NCBI GenBank assembly: GCA_038087015.1
Contig: JASBNA010000003.1
Span: forward strand, 496,001-560,000
Source of the DNA: Cerrena zonata
Taxonomy: Eukaryota > Basidiomycota > Agaricomycetes > Polyporales > Cerrenaceae
Length of the DNA stretch: 64,000 nucleotides
Direction: 5' to 3'
A program made the position numbers and the translations under genes. The notes beneath the pieces are model-generated. The model had not been told where the DNA came from and made no database searches. It saw only the letters and a list, made by a program, of their open reading frames with translations. Positions 24,031-34,700 of this stretch are shown one piece after another; position 1 is the stretch's first letter; the number at the start of each line of letters is the position of its first letter.

Positions 24031-25591
24031 CTATGCTATTGTAGAAGCTTGTTTCTCTACTTCCACAACATTAGAATCGGCATCATCAGTAGTATCAGAC
24101 CTTTTACCCTTTGATTGTGTCACATGTCGCAAGATACCTAGGTAATCTACAAACAGCGGTTCTTCTACTGGAGCGCTTTTAGCAGTTTTGTCAGGGGGAC
24201 TTGGCCCATTCTCCGACGCCTGCGTCGAAGAAGTTGTCTGCGGGAGTTGTTGACAATCAGTGGGTGGAGGGAAATCATCAGATGAAGACTCCGAACGGTC
24301 TTCGTCATCTTCCTGATCTTGGTTTTGAGCCGCTCTGCGTATAGATTCTGGAGCGGGATACTTGAGGTAAGTCGGGTGTAAAGAGATATCAACCCTCAAG
24401 TTGGGGTCGCCCTTTGTCCATGCGCGATTGAAGACAATGATACCAAGTTGCCTCGCCCTCTGGAAGTAGGGCCTTCGGTGTTTGGTAAGATAGGCCATAG
24501 TGCTTGGATCGTAAAGTGCTAACATCGCCGCCAATTTGTGTGCCTCGAGCCAAACCCCACCCCTGGAGCTAATCAGGTAGGCTTCAAGGAGGCGGACCAG
24601 GGATTCGAAGGCCTCGGAAGGGAATGTCGCAATGAGCTCTGATGTCTTCTTTACTGCCTTGTCTTGTGGACTGTCATCCACAGGAGGGGCAGGCTCAGGC
24701 TCAGGCTCAGGCTCAGGTTCAGGCTCCGATGTGGCGGTCATGTCATTCTCAGACTCGATCCCCGCAAGGTCAGCCCAATGGTATGAGTGTGAGGCATGAG
24801 CCAACAATGCTTGGTTGAATTTAGTGGGATGAATGACCACTGTTCGGTATTTGCGTTGTTGGAGTAAAGAAAGGGATCGAGTAAAGTCTCCGTCTCCGGA
24901 CAAGAGCACAATGGTTGCGGGAATTTGATTATCGAGAGCGAACGTGAACATGTCCTCTGATATGTTATCAATTAGTATCACTCATGTAGACGGGCTTTGT
25001 GAGACACACGCATTATATAACCATCCACAATATTCTTGCGGCCAGTAGATGGGCATGTAAGGAAGTCAACCCCGGACCGTGAAAGAGCACTGTGGGTCCC
25101 GAAAGAAGGTATAGGGACAGAGGTCGAATGTCGACTAGCAGGTATTTGGTGGTAGGCCTTGAATACCTTGATAACACCATATTCGCAAGCCAGATCACGT
25201 ATAGTCTTCACAGCCTCCCGTATGTTGAGCGGATTACCCACATTTAGGTTCTCTACGTGAAGTATATTCAATCCCGTTGAAAGCATCCACAGAAGTTTGA
25301 CTGACCCATATCCCAGAAGATCCCTACAGGTGATGTGTCGTGACTACTCACACCCCAGGGATGCGGAGTATTGCCTTCCTCGGTTTGTGGGGTTACCACA
25401 GCGTTCAAACGAGTCCGAAGGCGAGACGATATTGACCCGGTCTCTGCATTGCTGTCATTAATGTATAGCGGCAGCTTTAGTTTTCTAAAAGCTCGTATTG
25501 GGCGAGATGGTTTTGGCTTTGTAACAGCAGAGCGTGGCAAGGATTTGAGAACATTCTTCGCCTCAATGAAAGACCAAACGTCTGCCCGCAT
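24031..25591 (-). CDS. NYN-domain protein 2, diverged signature, LOTUS-like C-terminus
   Basis: Paralog of the NYN genes at 13.4, 25.9 and 28.0 kb. It is the only copy with a long N-terminal extension (about 100 residues from MRADVWSFIEAKNVLKSL) before SPVGIFWDM. The first intron is again phase 1 inside the codon after the aspartate-aromatic pair, then ENLNVGNPLNI. The nuclease core is diverged: DMENL instead of DYENC, and TCPSTGRKNIVDGYIM where other copies read DCPHNGRKDVADKM. VLLSGDGDF is kept. A (Glu-Pro)n run coded by a hexamer repeat precedes an LOTUS-like region (about 24400-24640, FESLVRLLEAYL to ISLHPTYL). The C-terminal tail is acidic and Pro/Ser-rich. MARF1-type proteins can also have Asn in the Lys-Asn-x-x-Asp block, so activity may survive. 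Confidence 0.78.
24689..24726 (-). repeat. Coding hexanucleotide repeat, (Glu-Pro)n
   Basis: Six copies of a GGCTCA-type hexamer on the plus strand (one with GGTTCA), read on the minus strand as alternating Glu-Pro in NYN protein 2. Unit length is a multiple of three, so copy-number change would keep the frame. Confidence 0.85.
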
Positions 25592-25849
25592 GCTGAGTGA
25601 GCTAGGTGAGACTTACTGGCCCAGCGCCCTGGCATTTCGTTGATCGTTTGTCCCAGCAGGCGATCGATTAGATCGTCACAATTGATCGGAACATATTTGG
25701 CATCGGACTAGGTTCGTTACTAGGACTCTTGAAGGGTCCGGGAACAGGTAGAATGCATTTTATTAAGCAAGAATTCCCTGAGTAGCGGGGAGATTTATTC
25801 AAACACAACTCTCAATTGACATCCAATGCAAAATATTCCTACGACACGT

Positions 25850-27532
25850 CTAGTCCCAGCCATTAGGGATGACCGGCGGCGGTAGTACGACTACTGGTTT
25901 CCGACCATATCCATGATACTCTGGATGTAGAGCGATCCAGCGATTGCCATTTTCCCTAAAGTCCTCTTTCCCCAAGATCGCCACTCCGGCCTTTTGAGCT
26001 TGCGCCAGATAATCCTTCAGTTTCGTCACTCCCGCCCTTCTGTACACACTTTCATCTTCCTTCAGCAGTCCTGAACCCAAGACCGATGAGACAACTCGAG
26101 TGCTTCCTTGTAGACGCTGTGCTTCCAGGACTTTGACCAAGGCTTTGAATTCCCGAGGAGGCTTCTTGTTATGATACATAGCAACGGTGGGTATCACAAC
26201 ATCGGGGTTCGAAGGAACTTGATCTGAGCCAGTGATGGAAGATGAAAAGACATTTGTACCGCTTTGCTGGAGTGCGGCCACTTCGCTATACAGCTTTTGC
26301 TCGTTGGGCGCATCATTTTCTCCTACAACCTGAGTTGTTGCGTTATCTTGCTCACCCTCGGCCAGGGATTCAAAGTACGACGCTCCCGCGAATGCACCAA
26401 ATTTCAAACGTTCTGGTGGGTCATGCAGCGAGAGATTTTTACCACTAGTAAAGGGTAAAAACGAACCCTTAGTAGCCAATTGGGCCCACTAGATAATCAC
26501 GGGTGAGTTTCTGTACCAGCTGCGAGAAGTGTTTAAGGCTGTACCGATAAACGTGGGGTGGGGCCATGAGGTTCTTCCGTAAGTATAGGAGCATTGTCTT
26601 TGGTGGGAGACTGATAAATTGATGTTAAGATAATGTCTACCTATTGAGAGGAATAACGACAAACTTTGGACTGTAACGTAGAGCTATCTTCTTCAGCATC
26701 ATTAGGAGTCTCTCCTTCAGAGACTTTCTTCTCGGTTTCTTTCGCAGACCCTAACAGCTCGTTCGTTGAATTCTGCGTTTGTGTCGGAGAACTCTTTTTG
26801 GGACCAGGCAACGCTGAAGTAGGTTCAATCCCAGTCTCGGGTGGTGTTGGTAGTTGAACCTGAGGCACGCGCCCTTGTACTACACCAGTATATTTCGGGG
26901 CCGCTGGACTTCGTGAATGTATCTGACGCTGCATAGGTGCAATAACATCGCTGTACCAATCATAAGCACCATAGGCTTGGTATTTCAGGGCCGAATGAGA
27001 ACAATCCCGAGGCGTGATCACAATCGTGTGATATTTGCGGTTTCGCAAGGATGCCAAGGCGCGCATGTAATCGCCGTCGCCGGAGATGAGGACGATGGTC
27101 GTGTTTGAATAGAGGTTATCCAATGCGTGGGTAAGCATATCCACTACACAGAGGTAAGCGATATAGCGAGGCTATCAAGAGGGGACGGCGCATACCTATG
27201 AGCGTCATGTCGACGACATCTTTCTTGCCGTTGTGGGGACAGTCAATTATGTCCACACCGGAGGAGGTGAGTTCTAACCTTTGGGGTAGGTTTGACTGTT
27301 TTCCGGACTCGAGGTAGCCTTGAAGAGTTTGACAGGGCCAAACTTTTCGACGAGGTTGCGTATTCCAGCGGCAGCGGAATAACCGTCGGAGGACGATGGT
27401 ATTTCACAGTTTTCTGTAAAGGTAGAGGTAGATAGTTAATCTCTTGGCGGATCTAGTATCGATATGAAATTAGGAGAATGGTTTACCATAGTCCCAAAAG
27501 ACGGCAACATTTCTCTCCGATTCGCTACCCAT
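25850..27532 (-). CDS. NYN-domain protein 3 with apparent 1-nt frameshift, LOTUS-like C-terminus
   Basis: Exon 1 begins at 27532 (MGSESERNVAVFWDY) and has the same phase-1 intron as its paralogs. Exon 2 reads ENCEIPSSSDGYSAAAGIRN and FGPVKLFKA; the frame then breaks. In the next frame it resumes as YLESGKQSNLPQRLEL and DIIDCPHNGKKDVVDMTLI. Paralogs read KAYLE or KAYLD without a break, so one base is missing near 27316. Later exons are intact: VDMLTHALDN, VLISGDGDYMRAL, a long Pro/Ser/Thr linker, then the C-terminal LOTUS-like domain (about 25890-26150, REFKALVKVLEAQRLQGS to RWIALHPEYHG). The stop is TAG at 25850-25852. All other parts look under constraint, so a sequencing error or a recent mutation are both possible. 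Confidence 0.75.
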
Positions 27533-27952
27533 CGAGACGGCTGCTAAAGTTTGAGAGTGATAGACAGGAGTATCTTTGTGCTGTCCCACTGGTGTTCGAG
27601 ACCCCTGAAGATATACTAAATGAAATCAGGCGTCAAATACCTCGTTGCCGACATGCTCTGGCATAAGTGGGGTATTTGATTGATACCATGGTCACCTGTT
27701 GGGTATTAGGGATAAAGGAACGAGAAGCACAGGCATGCACTGGTTATGTTATACAGACGCATATTCTCCGCCTCCCTACGTTAGAGGAGGCTATGTTACA
27801 TCGCATTGATTACTGAAACCTGTCCCCTTTTCATCCAGAAACATGATAGTACAGAGTAGTATGAGAGCATGAAGACAACAATTCCAGGGGAACACATAGC
27901 AGTCCGAAAGCAAAGAAAACAATGAGGCAAGAAGATGGTAAGTCGTGTGAGG

Positions 27953-29590
27953 TTATGAGCCGGATGACTTCCGACTTTTCCCATGGTATGACGGATGCAG
28001 AGCAATCCATCGATTCCCATGTCGATGTCCTTCTCCAAGTAACACGATGCCGGCAGCCTCAGCAGCATCCGTATACTTCTTTAAACTCGTAATGTCATTA
28101 TGCACGTAATCTGAGGGCTTTAAAACTTCGCCCAATTGAGAGGAAGTGATCCTAGTAATACCTTGTACTCGTCGTTGTTCCATTATTTTGACCAGGGCCT
28201 CGAATTTGGCGGGAGGTTCCTTTAGACGAGACATGGTAAAGGCTGGGAGTACGTGAACAGAAGCGCCGCCACCGCCGCTTCTACGACCTTCTCTACTCGG
28301 AGTTGCCGAAGTAGTGACGGTTTGAACAGCGGGAGAAGTTCTTTGTGGAATACCTTCTGTCGGAGTATTTGAGAGCTCCGTGAAGGGATCAGCGAGAGGA
28401 GGAAGCGGTACCGCAGCAGACGCCGCTGTGTCTGTGTCGGTATCACCAGGTGGCGTATTACCAGCGTATGCGGGAGGTGGGGTAGGAAGAGTGTTCAGGG
28501 ATGCGGGAGCGCCATCAGGAAGAGCCTGGAACATATGAGCATTGCAAATGCCAGAGAGTTAGAATGTCTAACTTACTGATAACACAGACTCTATCGAGTT
28601 GCTGGCCGAGTGATCGGGTCGAAGTTCCCTAGAGGTGCCCTGAGGCTGCGGACGCATTGGTTATATGGAATGGGTTGCAAAGCAACGAGAAACTTACAGT
28701 ACAAGGCGCGGATATATTTGCATAGAAGGTACCGAAATTGAAGCCCGCTGCTACAGCGTCGTACATACGAACAGGGCGATCCGGTCCTTCGGTGTTGTCA
28801 GGTTCAGGTGCCCGTTGTTGTTGTGCTCTGCTCCCTCTTTCTGCTCTCACTACTATAGGAGACACGGGAAAGAACGGGGCGGCAGAAGACCGTAAGGTAC
28901 GGGCAGTACTGATGGCAGCCGGCGACGTCGAGACGCGCGACATGCCCCGTGGGTTTAGAGAGGTGTCGCCCCCTCGTGACGGCGTGGGGATAATATCAGA
29001 GCACCAGTCATAGACTTCTGACGCCTGGTGCTTCATGCTAAGGTGCATGTTGTTTTGCGTTGGAGCGATAATCACAACATGGTAGCGCCGCAGGCGCAGA
29101 AGGGAAACGGCGTGGACGAAGTCGCCATCACCAGAGATGAGAACGATGGTGGCAGGGGCAGGGTTGTCCATGGCATATGCCAACATATCCACTAAGCAAA
29201 GGGGAAGTCAGCAAATGCTGGGAGGGGGACCGGCATAAAAAGAGGAGAATACAGACCTATTAACATCTTATCCGCCACATCCTTCCTTCCATTGTGGGGA
29301 CAGTCGATGATGGAAACGCCGCTCGAGATTAGCTCTGAGCGTACGGACAGAGCTCTGGGGGAGGTTTGCTCCTTGGTTTCTAGGTACGCTTTGAATACCT
29401 TGATGGTCCCGTATCTGTGAGCAATGTCCCTTATGCCCCCTGCTACACTGTAGCCGTCGGCATTGAAAGGTAGCTCACAGTTTTCTGATTCGTTTCGTGA
29501 ACATCAGCCTAGTAGACTAGTTAACTATATGCGGAATGAATGCGTACCATAGTCCCAAAAGATTGCTACATTCGCCTGCGAAGAGGACAT
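27953..29590 (-). CDS. NYN-domain protein 4 (putative PIN-like RNase) with LOTUS-like C-terminus
   Basis: The best-preserved copy. Exon 1 starts at 29590 with MSSSQANVAIFWDY and ends in a phase-1 intron; exon 2 continues ENCELPFNADGYSVAGGIRD, IKVFKAYLETKEQ, then IIDCPHNGRKDVADKMLI. Exon 3 (from 29192) gives VDMLAYAMDNPAP and IVLISGDGDFVHAVSLL, followed by HVVIIAPTQNN and EVYDWCSDII. These hold the Asp, Asn and Asp residues expected of an NYN metal site. A disordered Pro/Ser/Thr linker follows. The C-terminal domain (about 27975-28215, AKFEALVKIMEQRRVQG to WIALHPSYHGKSRK) matches that of NYN protein 3 closely and has winged-helix spacing. Same strand and order as NYN 2 and 3, with about 420 bases between neighbours. 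Confidence 0.85.
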
Positions 29591-30758
29591 GATCGTCCGC
29601 GGTCAAGAAGCGAAGAGAGGTATGCTGTGAGAACGGGAACCTGTCTTGTACTACCGGGGCTGGTGAGTTCTGCCTCGTTCTTAACACGATGCAACCTGTA
29701 GAACACCTGGCGCTCGAGTCAATCGGACGCTGATGATTCCAAACCATTGGTAGTATGATACTCACGAAAGCGAAAGGTGGAATTAATACAAGAACAAAAC
29801 GGGGGAATGGAGGGGGAGGGGGAGGTTTTAAAGAGTGATGTACAGCCCAAAACCGTCTGGCGGTGGTAGCCACGAAAGATCGGAGGACAAGTTCTCAATC
29901 CGCAGCGTCAGGCAATAATTAGCTTTACGGCGTTGAAGGAATTTGCAATGTTCCCGTGAAGGTTCCTGATTCCTGAGCAAGCTGGTCGCTACAATGTGTG
30001 ATGAGGCAATGCAGGCTTGAGGACAAGACGATAGACCATGCTGGCGACGGGGATATCGAACTGAGCATCGATATCCTGTGTTGTGTATGCTTGAACTTGG
30101 AGGCACGCCGATAATCCCTCATGGCCAGACCTTGCACAGCCACGCCGATCAGTGACATCTGGACCCAGACTACTTGCTCAACGTCTTCCGCAACGTCAAT
30201 ATCGATATTGACGTTTAAGCCTCTTCTTCAAGCTTTGCTTCCGTACAACGCAACCTTAACGACTGAGTTTGCTCTCACTGGCTAACCATGTGCTATCTCT
30301 CCCGCTTCTGGCGACTCTATGATCACCAGTTCCCTCGCTATCGCCAGAACGGTACCTTTCTTGCTGATATTTCTACTACACTTCTATTTCCCACTGGTAT
30401 GCTTGGTAATAGAGTCCAGACTATCTCATATGCTTTATTTCAAGTTTTATTGACTCAGATGGACACCATATCCGATACAAGCATGAGCACTCGCAATGTA
30501 CAGACTCGTTACTTTCTCGACCTCGTGTACACGCTACAAGAACTATCTGATATATGACGCAAATACTCCTCTGAGCTAGCTTGCGACTGTAGCCACGATA
30601 ACTGCCGTACCTGTCTACCATTACCTCGTTATCTCTGAGAAGTGGAACCTAAGTTTAGATCCTTGCTATGTTGGTCAGATGTATTGGACTTGACGACTAT
30701 CCAAGTTGCATTGTTATCTTCCTATCTTCATACTATTCTCTGCCCACCATTACTAGCC
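29591..30758. other. Intergenic region between NYN cluster and amidase
   Basis: About 1.2 kb. A short plus-strand frame (30288-30557) follows an ATG but shows no family features, and other frames are fragmentary. No repeat or RNA gene recognised. Confidence 0.4.
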
Positions 30759-32917
30759 ATGTCCACAAATATTCTGGCCAACGATCTCCAGGATCTCGCT
30801 GCAAAAATCCACATTCATGTCCCGGAACGTCTCGAGACGGGATACCTCGAGATGTTGAAGAGCGGTGTTGAAGCGATGGAGAAAGTTCTAGATATGGATG
30901 GTACGTGTTATGCTGCTCAATGGCTCGCCCAAACTCATATGTTCAGACTTCATACCTGTCCCTGATACTGAACACTTTCCAAGACTTGATATCATTCGTC
31001 CGAAGGAGAACGAGAACCCGTACAACGCTTGGGCTACTAAAGCGACCGTGCAGACCACTGATGAGCGACTACGCACATCAGGTCTGCTCGCTGGAAAACG
31101 AGTTGTACTAAAGGTAACTGGGGTTGCATCAGTTCTCCGTGGACGCTTTAGTCTTAATATTTCTCTCCGATAGGATAATATTTGTCTTGCGGACGTACCT
31201 TGCGAATTTGGAACCGACGTATTCTCTGACTGGGTACCCAAAACAGATGCTACCGTTGTTACAAGAGTATTGGAAGCCGGAGGAATAGTATGTAATCGCC
31301 TCCCCTACGGGCTTAGTCACATCCTAATCTCCATCTCTAGATTATAGGTAAAGCCACTTGCGAGAACTGTAAGTCCTGCCATGAGATGAACGAAAACGAA
31401 TATTGATAGATATCACTAGTCTGCGCATACGGTGTTTCCAACACTGCTGCCCATGGCCCCGTGGGGAATCCCTATGATAAGACACGTACATCCGGTGGCT
31501 CAAGTTCAGGTTGTGGCGTGTTGGTTTCAATAGGTGAAGCTGATATGGCCATCGGCGGAGACCAAGGCGGCTCTATCCGTATCGTAAGCCTCTTTACACA
31601 TATCCCAATATCCCGATCCTCAGTACACGTTACTGAATTCTTATCGTTTAGCCTGCATCTCACGTTGGTATAGTCGGCCTAAAACCTACTTTCGGACTTG
31701 TGCCATACACTGGTATCATCTCCAATGAAATCTCCGTTGACCATGCCGGCCCAATGACTCGCGACGTCATGTCCAACGCAGAACTACTCCACATCATAGC
31801 TGGTGTGGATGGTATTGATGATAGACAGATTGCTGGCACACCATTCCCAGGGAGTGTCCCAGACTACCCCGCCCTGCTCTCGGCCGCTCAAAAAGCTAGA
31901 ACGATGCTTACAGTCAATGTCTCGCCTTCTCAAACTACAGATACCTTTGGTACTACACGAAAGTTGCGAATTGGAATATTAAAGGAGGGCGAATCGATCA
32001 TTAATATGGATCCTCGAGTTGCCGCTTGTGTTCGCACTGCTACAGAGAGATATACTGAACTCGGAGCAGAAGTCGTTGAAGTTAGTGTTCCAGAGCATTC
32101 CCTTGGTCTACTGCTTGGCCGTGTTCACAGGTAATACATTTCGTATCTACACTGATTCATATCTCCTTAATACGTTTGTCAGATTCACCACGTCGAACAA
32201 TCTCCTTGGTCGTACCAGCGGTACACGACAGTTATACTTGACAGATCTTACAGAGAAGATGCTTCCATGGGACCAAGAGAAGTTCGAGAAGCTATTCTCC
32301 ATCTCCGCCGTATTCCTTCTACAAGGGCTCTACGCCGACGAACACTTCCCTCAGGTGTGTCCGTGTCATCTGATAATAAGCTGACAAGTTGTGGCCAACA
32401 TTGACATCTTCCTACAGCTTCATGGCAAGACGCACAACCTTATTCGCAAACTCAAGTTCGCTTATGACAAAGCTTTCAAAGAGGTCGATGTTTTAGTAAT
32501 GCCTACGCTACCTTGGGTAGCTAAACCCCTTTTGGTGTGTGTTATATACGCTCTGCCAGCCCAACTATTCTAATCATTACACATACCCTTGAAGCCTCGC
32601 GATGCACCCGTGACAGACCATTTCAAAGACAGTTTCGGCTTGGTAAGTCATCTCAAACCAGAAATCTAATCGTTCGTTCTACTTGCAATTGAATTAACTG
32701 ACACTGATATGACCCGAAGACTGGCAACACCCAGCCGTTCAACCTTACTGGACATCCTGCGTTGTCAATCCCTTGCGGCATGCTCCCGCCCCCAGAAGGT
32801 CCAGAAAGTCTTCGACTCCCTGTCGGCTTACAGCTCGTCGGTCCGTACCATGGTGAACTGACGCTGTACAAAGCCGCGTTAGCTTGGTCCGACAGGTACA
32901 ATTGGAAGGAGTTATGA
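30759..32917 (+). CDS. Amidase-signature family hydrolase
   Basis: Member of the amidase signature (AS) family, which hydrolyses amide bonds with a Ser-cisSer-Lys triad. Start at 30759 (MSTNILANDLQDLAAKIHIH). The lysine block is GLLAGKRVVLKDNICLADVP across an intron near 31110-31180. Then follow GATVVTRVLEAGG-like TDATVVTRVLEAGG, GKATCENL and the signature RTSGGSSSGCGVLVSIGEAD with GGDQGGSIRIP, so Lys, cis-Ser and Ser are all present. Downstream blocks include HVGIVGLKPTFGLVPYTGI and DHAGPMTRDV. C-terminal exons read FSISAVFLLQGLYADEHFPQ, EVDVLVMPTLPWVAKPLL and FNLTGHPALSIPCGMLPPPE. The end is WSDRYNWKEL with TGA at 32915-32917. About ten introns; some exon joins around 32100-32200 are uncertain. 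It resembles fungal acetamidase-type enzymes, but the substrate cannot be told. Confidence 0.88.
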
Positions 32918-33750
32918 AGGATGTAGTTTATACTTTCGATCTACATAGCTCCATGGTTCTCGAAGATCTTCTTACGAACATACGTAAGGTTTGACCCATA
33001 AACTCATTGTGCGTTTATAAAACTGGCTTGGTACCGTCGGTACGAGCATATTGCCTACCAGTCAGCTAGATTGACACCCAGCTGCCATTCCGAACTTGGC
33101 GCACGAGGTTGTTTCAACTTTGAAGACGATGGCTTCCGGCCGCTTTCGGGGTTCTACGCGAAGTTTTTAGCCGCTGCGGCGTACATCCGGTATGAGTTCA
33201 ATTGCCCAAGTCGTAGAATAATAAATAATTGCCCAAGCTGGAAGTGGGTGATTGAACAGTGAAGGCCCTGAATGGGTCAGACATATTCGGAAGGAGTCGG
33301 TAGATGATATACAGCTTCAGCACATGTTGCCCGAACACTTCCGCCAGTGTATTCGGGATAGAAGACCACAGAAGAACGATGAAAACGAAGGCATCAAGAG
33401 GCGTCTCACGAACTGCGGGAAACTCTGCATCGTGTTTTGGGCGAACCATCTAAATCTGGACCTTCGAAGCAGAGTCGCCTACATACCACTATCCGGTCGT
33501 CACCGCATCCCGAGTTCATATCGCCCTCTCGGCCAATGAGATTGTCGATCATGTCTTGAAGGCGGTAACAGCCAACAGTCAAACATGATATATATATATA
33601 TATATACGACTCAGCAGAGGCACTTTCGACACACCGTCCCTGCGTCGTTCTGCCAGCGGAAGAGAGCTAGTATTGACATATAAACTAGTTTCGTGTTGTC
33701 TTGTCGTTTCCTTGTTTGAAGGGTCCTCCTTGATCACCTCCCAAATCATC
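32918..33750. other. Intergenic region with possible degenerate sequence
   Basis: Holds a short plus-strand ORF (33252-33539) and an opposing one, neither recognisable, and a TA microsatellite. No supported gene. Confidence 0.4.
33588..33606. repeat. TA dinucleotide microsatellite
   Basis: About nine and a half AT units, uninterrupted, 145 bases upstream of the truncated MDR gene. It could act as a TATA-like promoter element or simply be a microsatellite. Confidence 0.9.
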
Positions 33751-34311
33751 ATGCCTATCTTTGACGAGGTATCACCCAGTGCTATGGCCGTGTTCCAGGA
33801 GGTGATTATTGTAGTCCTACACGATGTCCCACTTGGCTAACTCGCATTCCTAAACTAGGACGTCTTAGATCACTCAAGGACACACCTTCCTCGGATTGGT
33901 GATGAGGAGATTCTAGTCAGAGTCGAAGCGATGGTTGAAGACCCCTCAGATTGGCGAAGTATGTTATTTTAGAACTCTCTCAACTACATTTTAACTATAA
34001 CCAATGTTTTCTTCTCAGAGGTTGAGACAGTCACCCAGGAATTCAGCCATGCCACTCGCGGAGTTGACTTCTCCGGCACAGTGGTCAAGCTCGGCGGGCC
34101 CGCAGCTTGCGGTGTTTCCGTAGGCGACCATGTCGTCGGCTTTGTACGGTCGCAGTCGATTCGTCAGCATACACATGTCGACAATAAGACCGAAGAGAAG
34201 TTCATCAGACTAGATGCTGAGCTTGCGTGGGTGGTTCCGAGAGGAACGCTCTCGCATGAGGATGCTGCACAAGCTCGACTTGGACGTTATCGTTATATAT
34301 TTGGGGTATAA
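33751..34311 (+). pseudogene. Truncated zinc-type alcohol dehydrogenase-like (MDR) oxidoreductase, N-terminal GroES half only
   Basis: Three short exons start at 33751 (MPIFDEVSPSAMAVFQE). They continue through RIGDEEILVRVEAMVEDPSD and FSHATRGVDFSGTVVKLGGP to CGVSVGDHVVGFVRSQ. This is the GroES-like half of fungal MDR enoyl reductase or quinone-oxidoreductase proteins (compare the xGxDFAGxVxxxG pattern). The reading frame ends at 34311 after LSHEDAAQARLG. In intact relatives the Rossmann domain begins just after that point, so the NADP-binding half is missing. A faint C-terminal-like trace (IAAYSVVGTPF near 35050-35080) may be the remains. I read it as a truncated gene; a separate short functional protein is less likely. 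Confidence 0.6.
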
Positions 34312-34461
34312 ACCGATTCTGTTCGGACCTCATCGAGGGTTGTAATCACAACATTGGACTTTCACATTGGTATATCATAGGCGTAACTTATTGATACTTA
34401 TCATGTCCTAATCTTCATCATACAGCAGTCATAGACCCATTAATGCTAGAGTATTCACTTC

Positions 34462-34700
34462 CAGGTTATTTTGTTCCTGAGGTGGAGCGAGTTTCGATCA
34501 CGATCGGGCGAGACGAGCCGCGAACGACCTTTCCTTCTTTCCCCGTTTGAGTGGACTCGGTGGATATCACAGGTCCTGTCATATTCGCTTCGTACCTTCT
34601 TCAGTTCATGCATCCTCCTTTGCTCCCAACACCCACTTGGTCTTTGAAGGCACTACCTTTAAATTATCATCCCATAATCTGACCCGGAATGCCAATGGAA
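34462..34700 (+). repeat. Diverged repeat, copy A (promoter-like)
   Basis: Matches 39850-40090 in the same orientation. Shared blocks in the same order include GATCGGGCGAGAC, CCTTTCCTTCTTTCCCCGTT, CTCGGTG plus ATATCAC, and CTCCTTTGCTC, ending in a TTTAAA-like box. Here no SnoaL-like ORF follows, so this looks like a duplicated upstream region that lost its gene. Confidence 0.75.

Noticed and set aside
30288..30557. 89-codon plus-strand ORF upstream of the amidase
   Set aside because: No family features, no splice-linked neighbours, and the length is within chance expectation.
33252..33539. 95-codon charged ORF
   Set aside because: Charged composition but no recognisable motif, and an opposing ORF overlaps it; not enough to call a gene.
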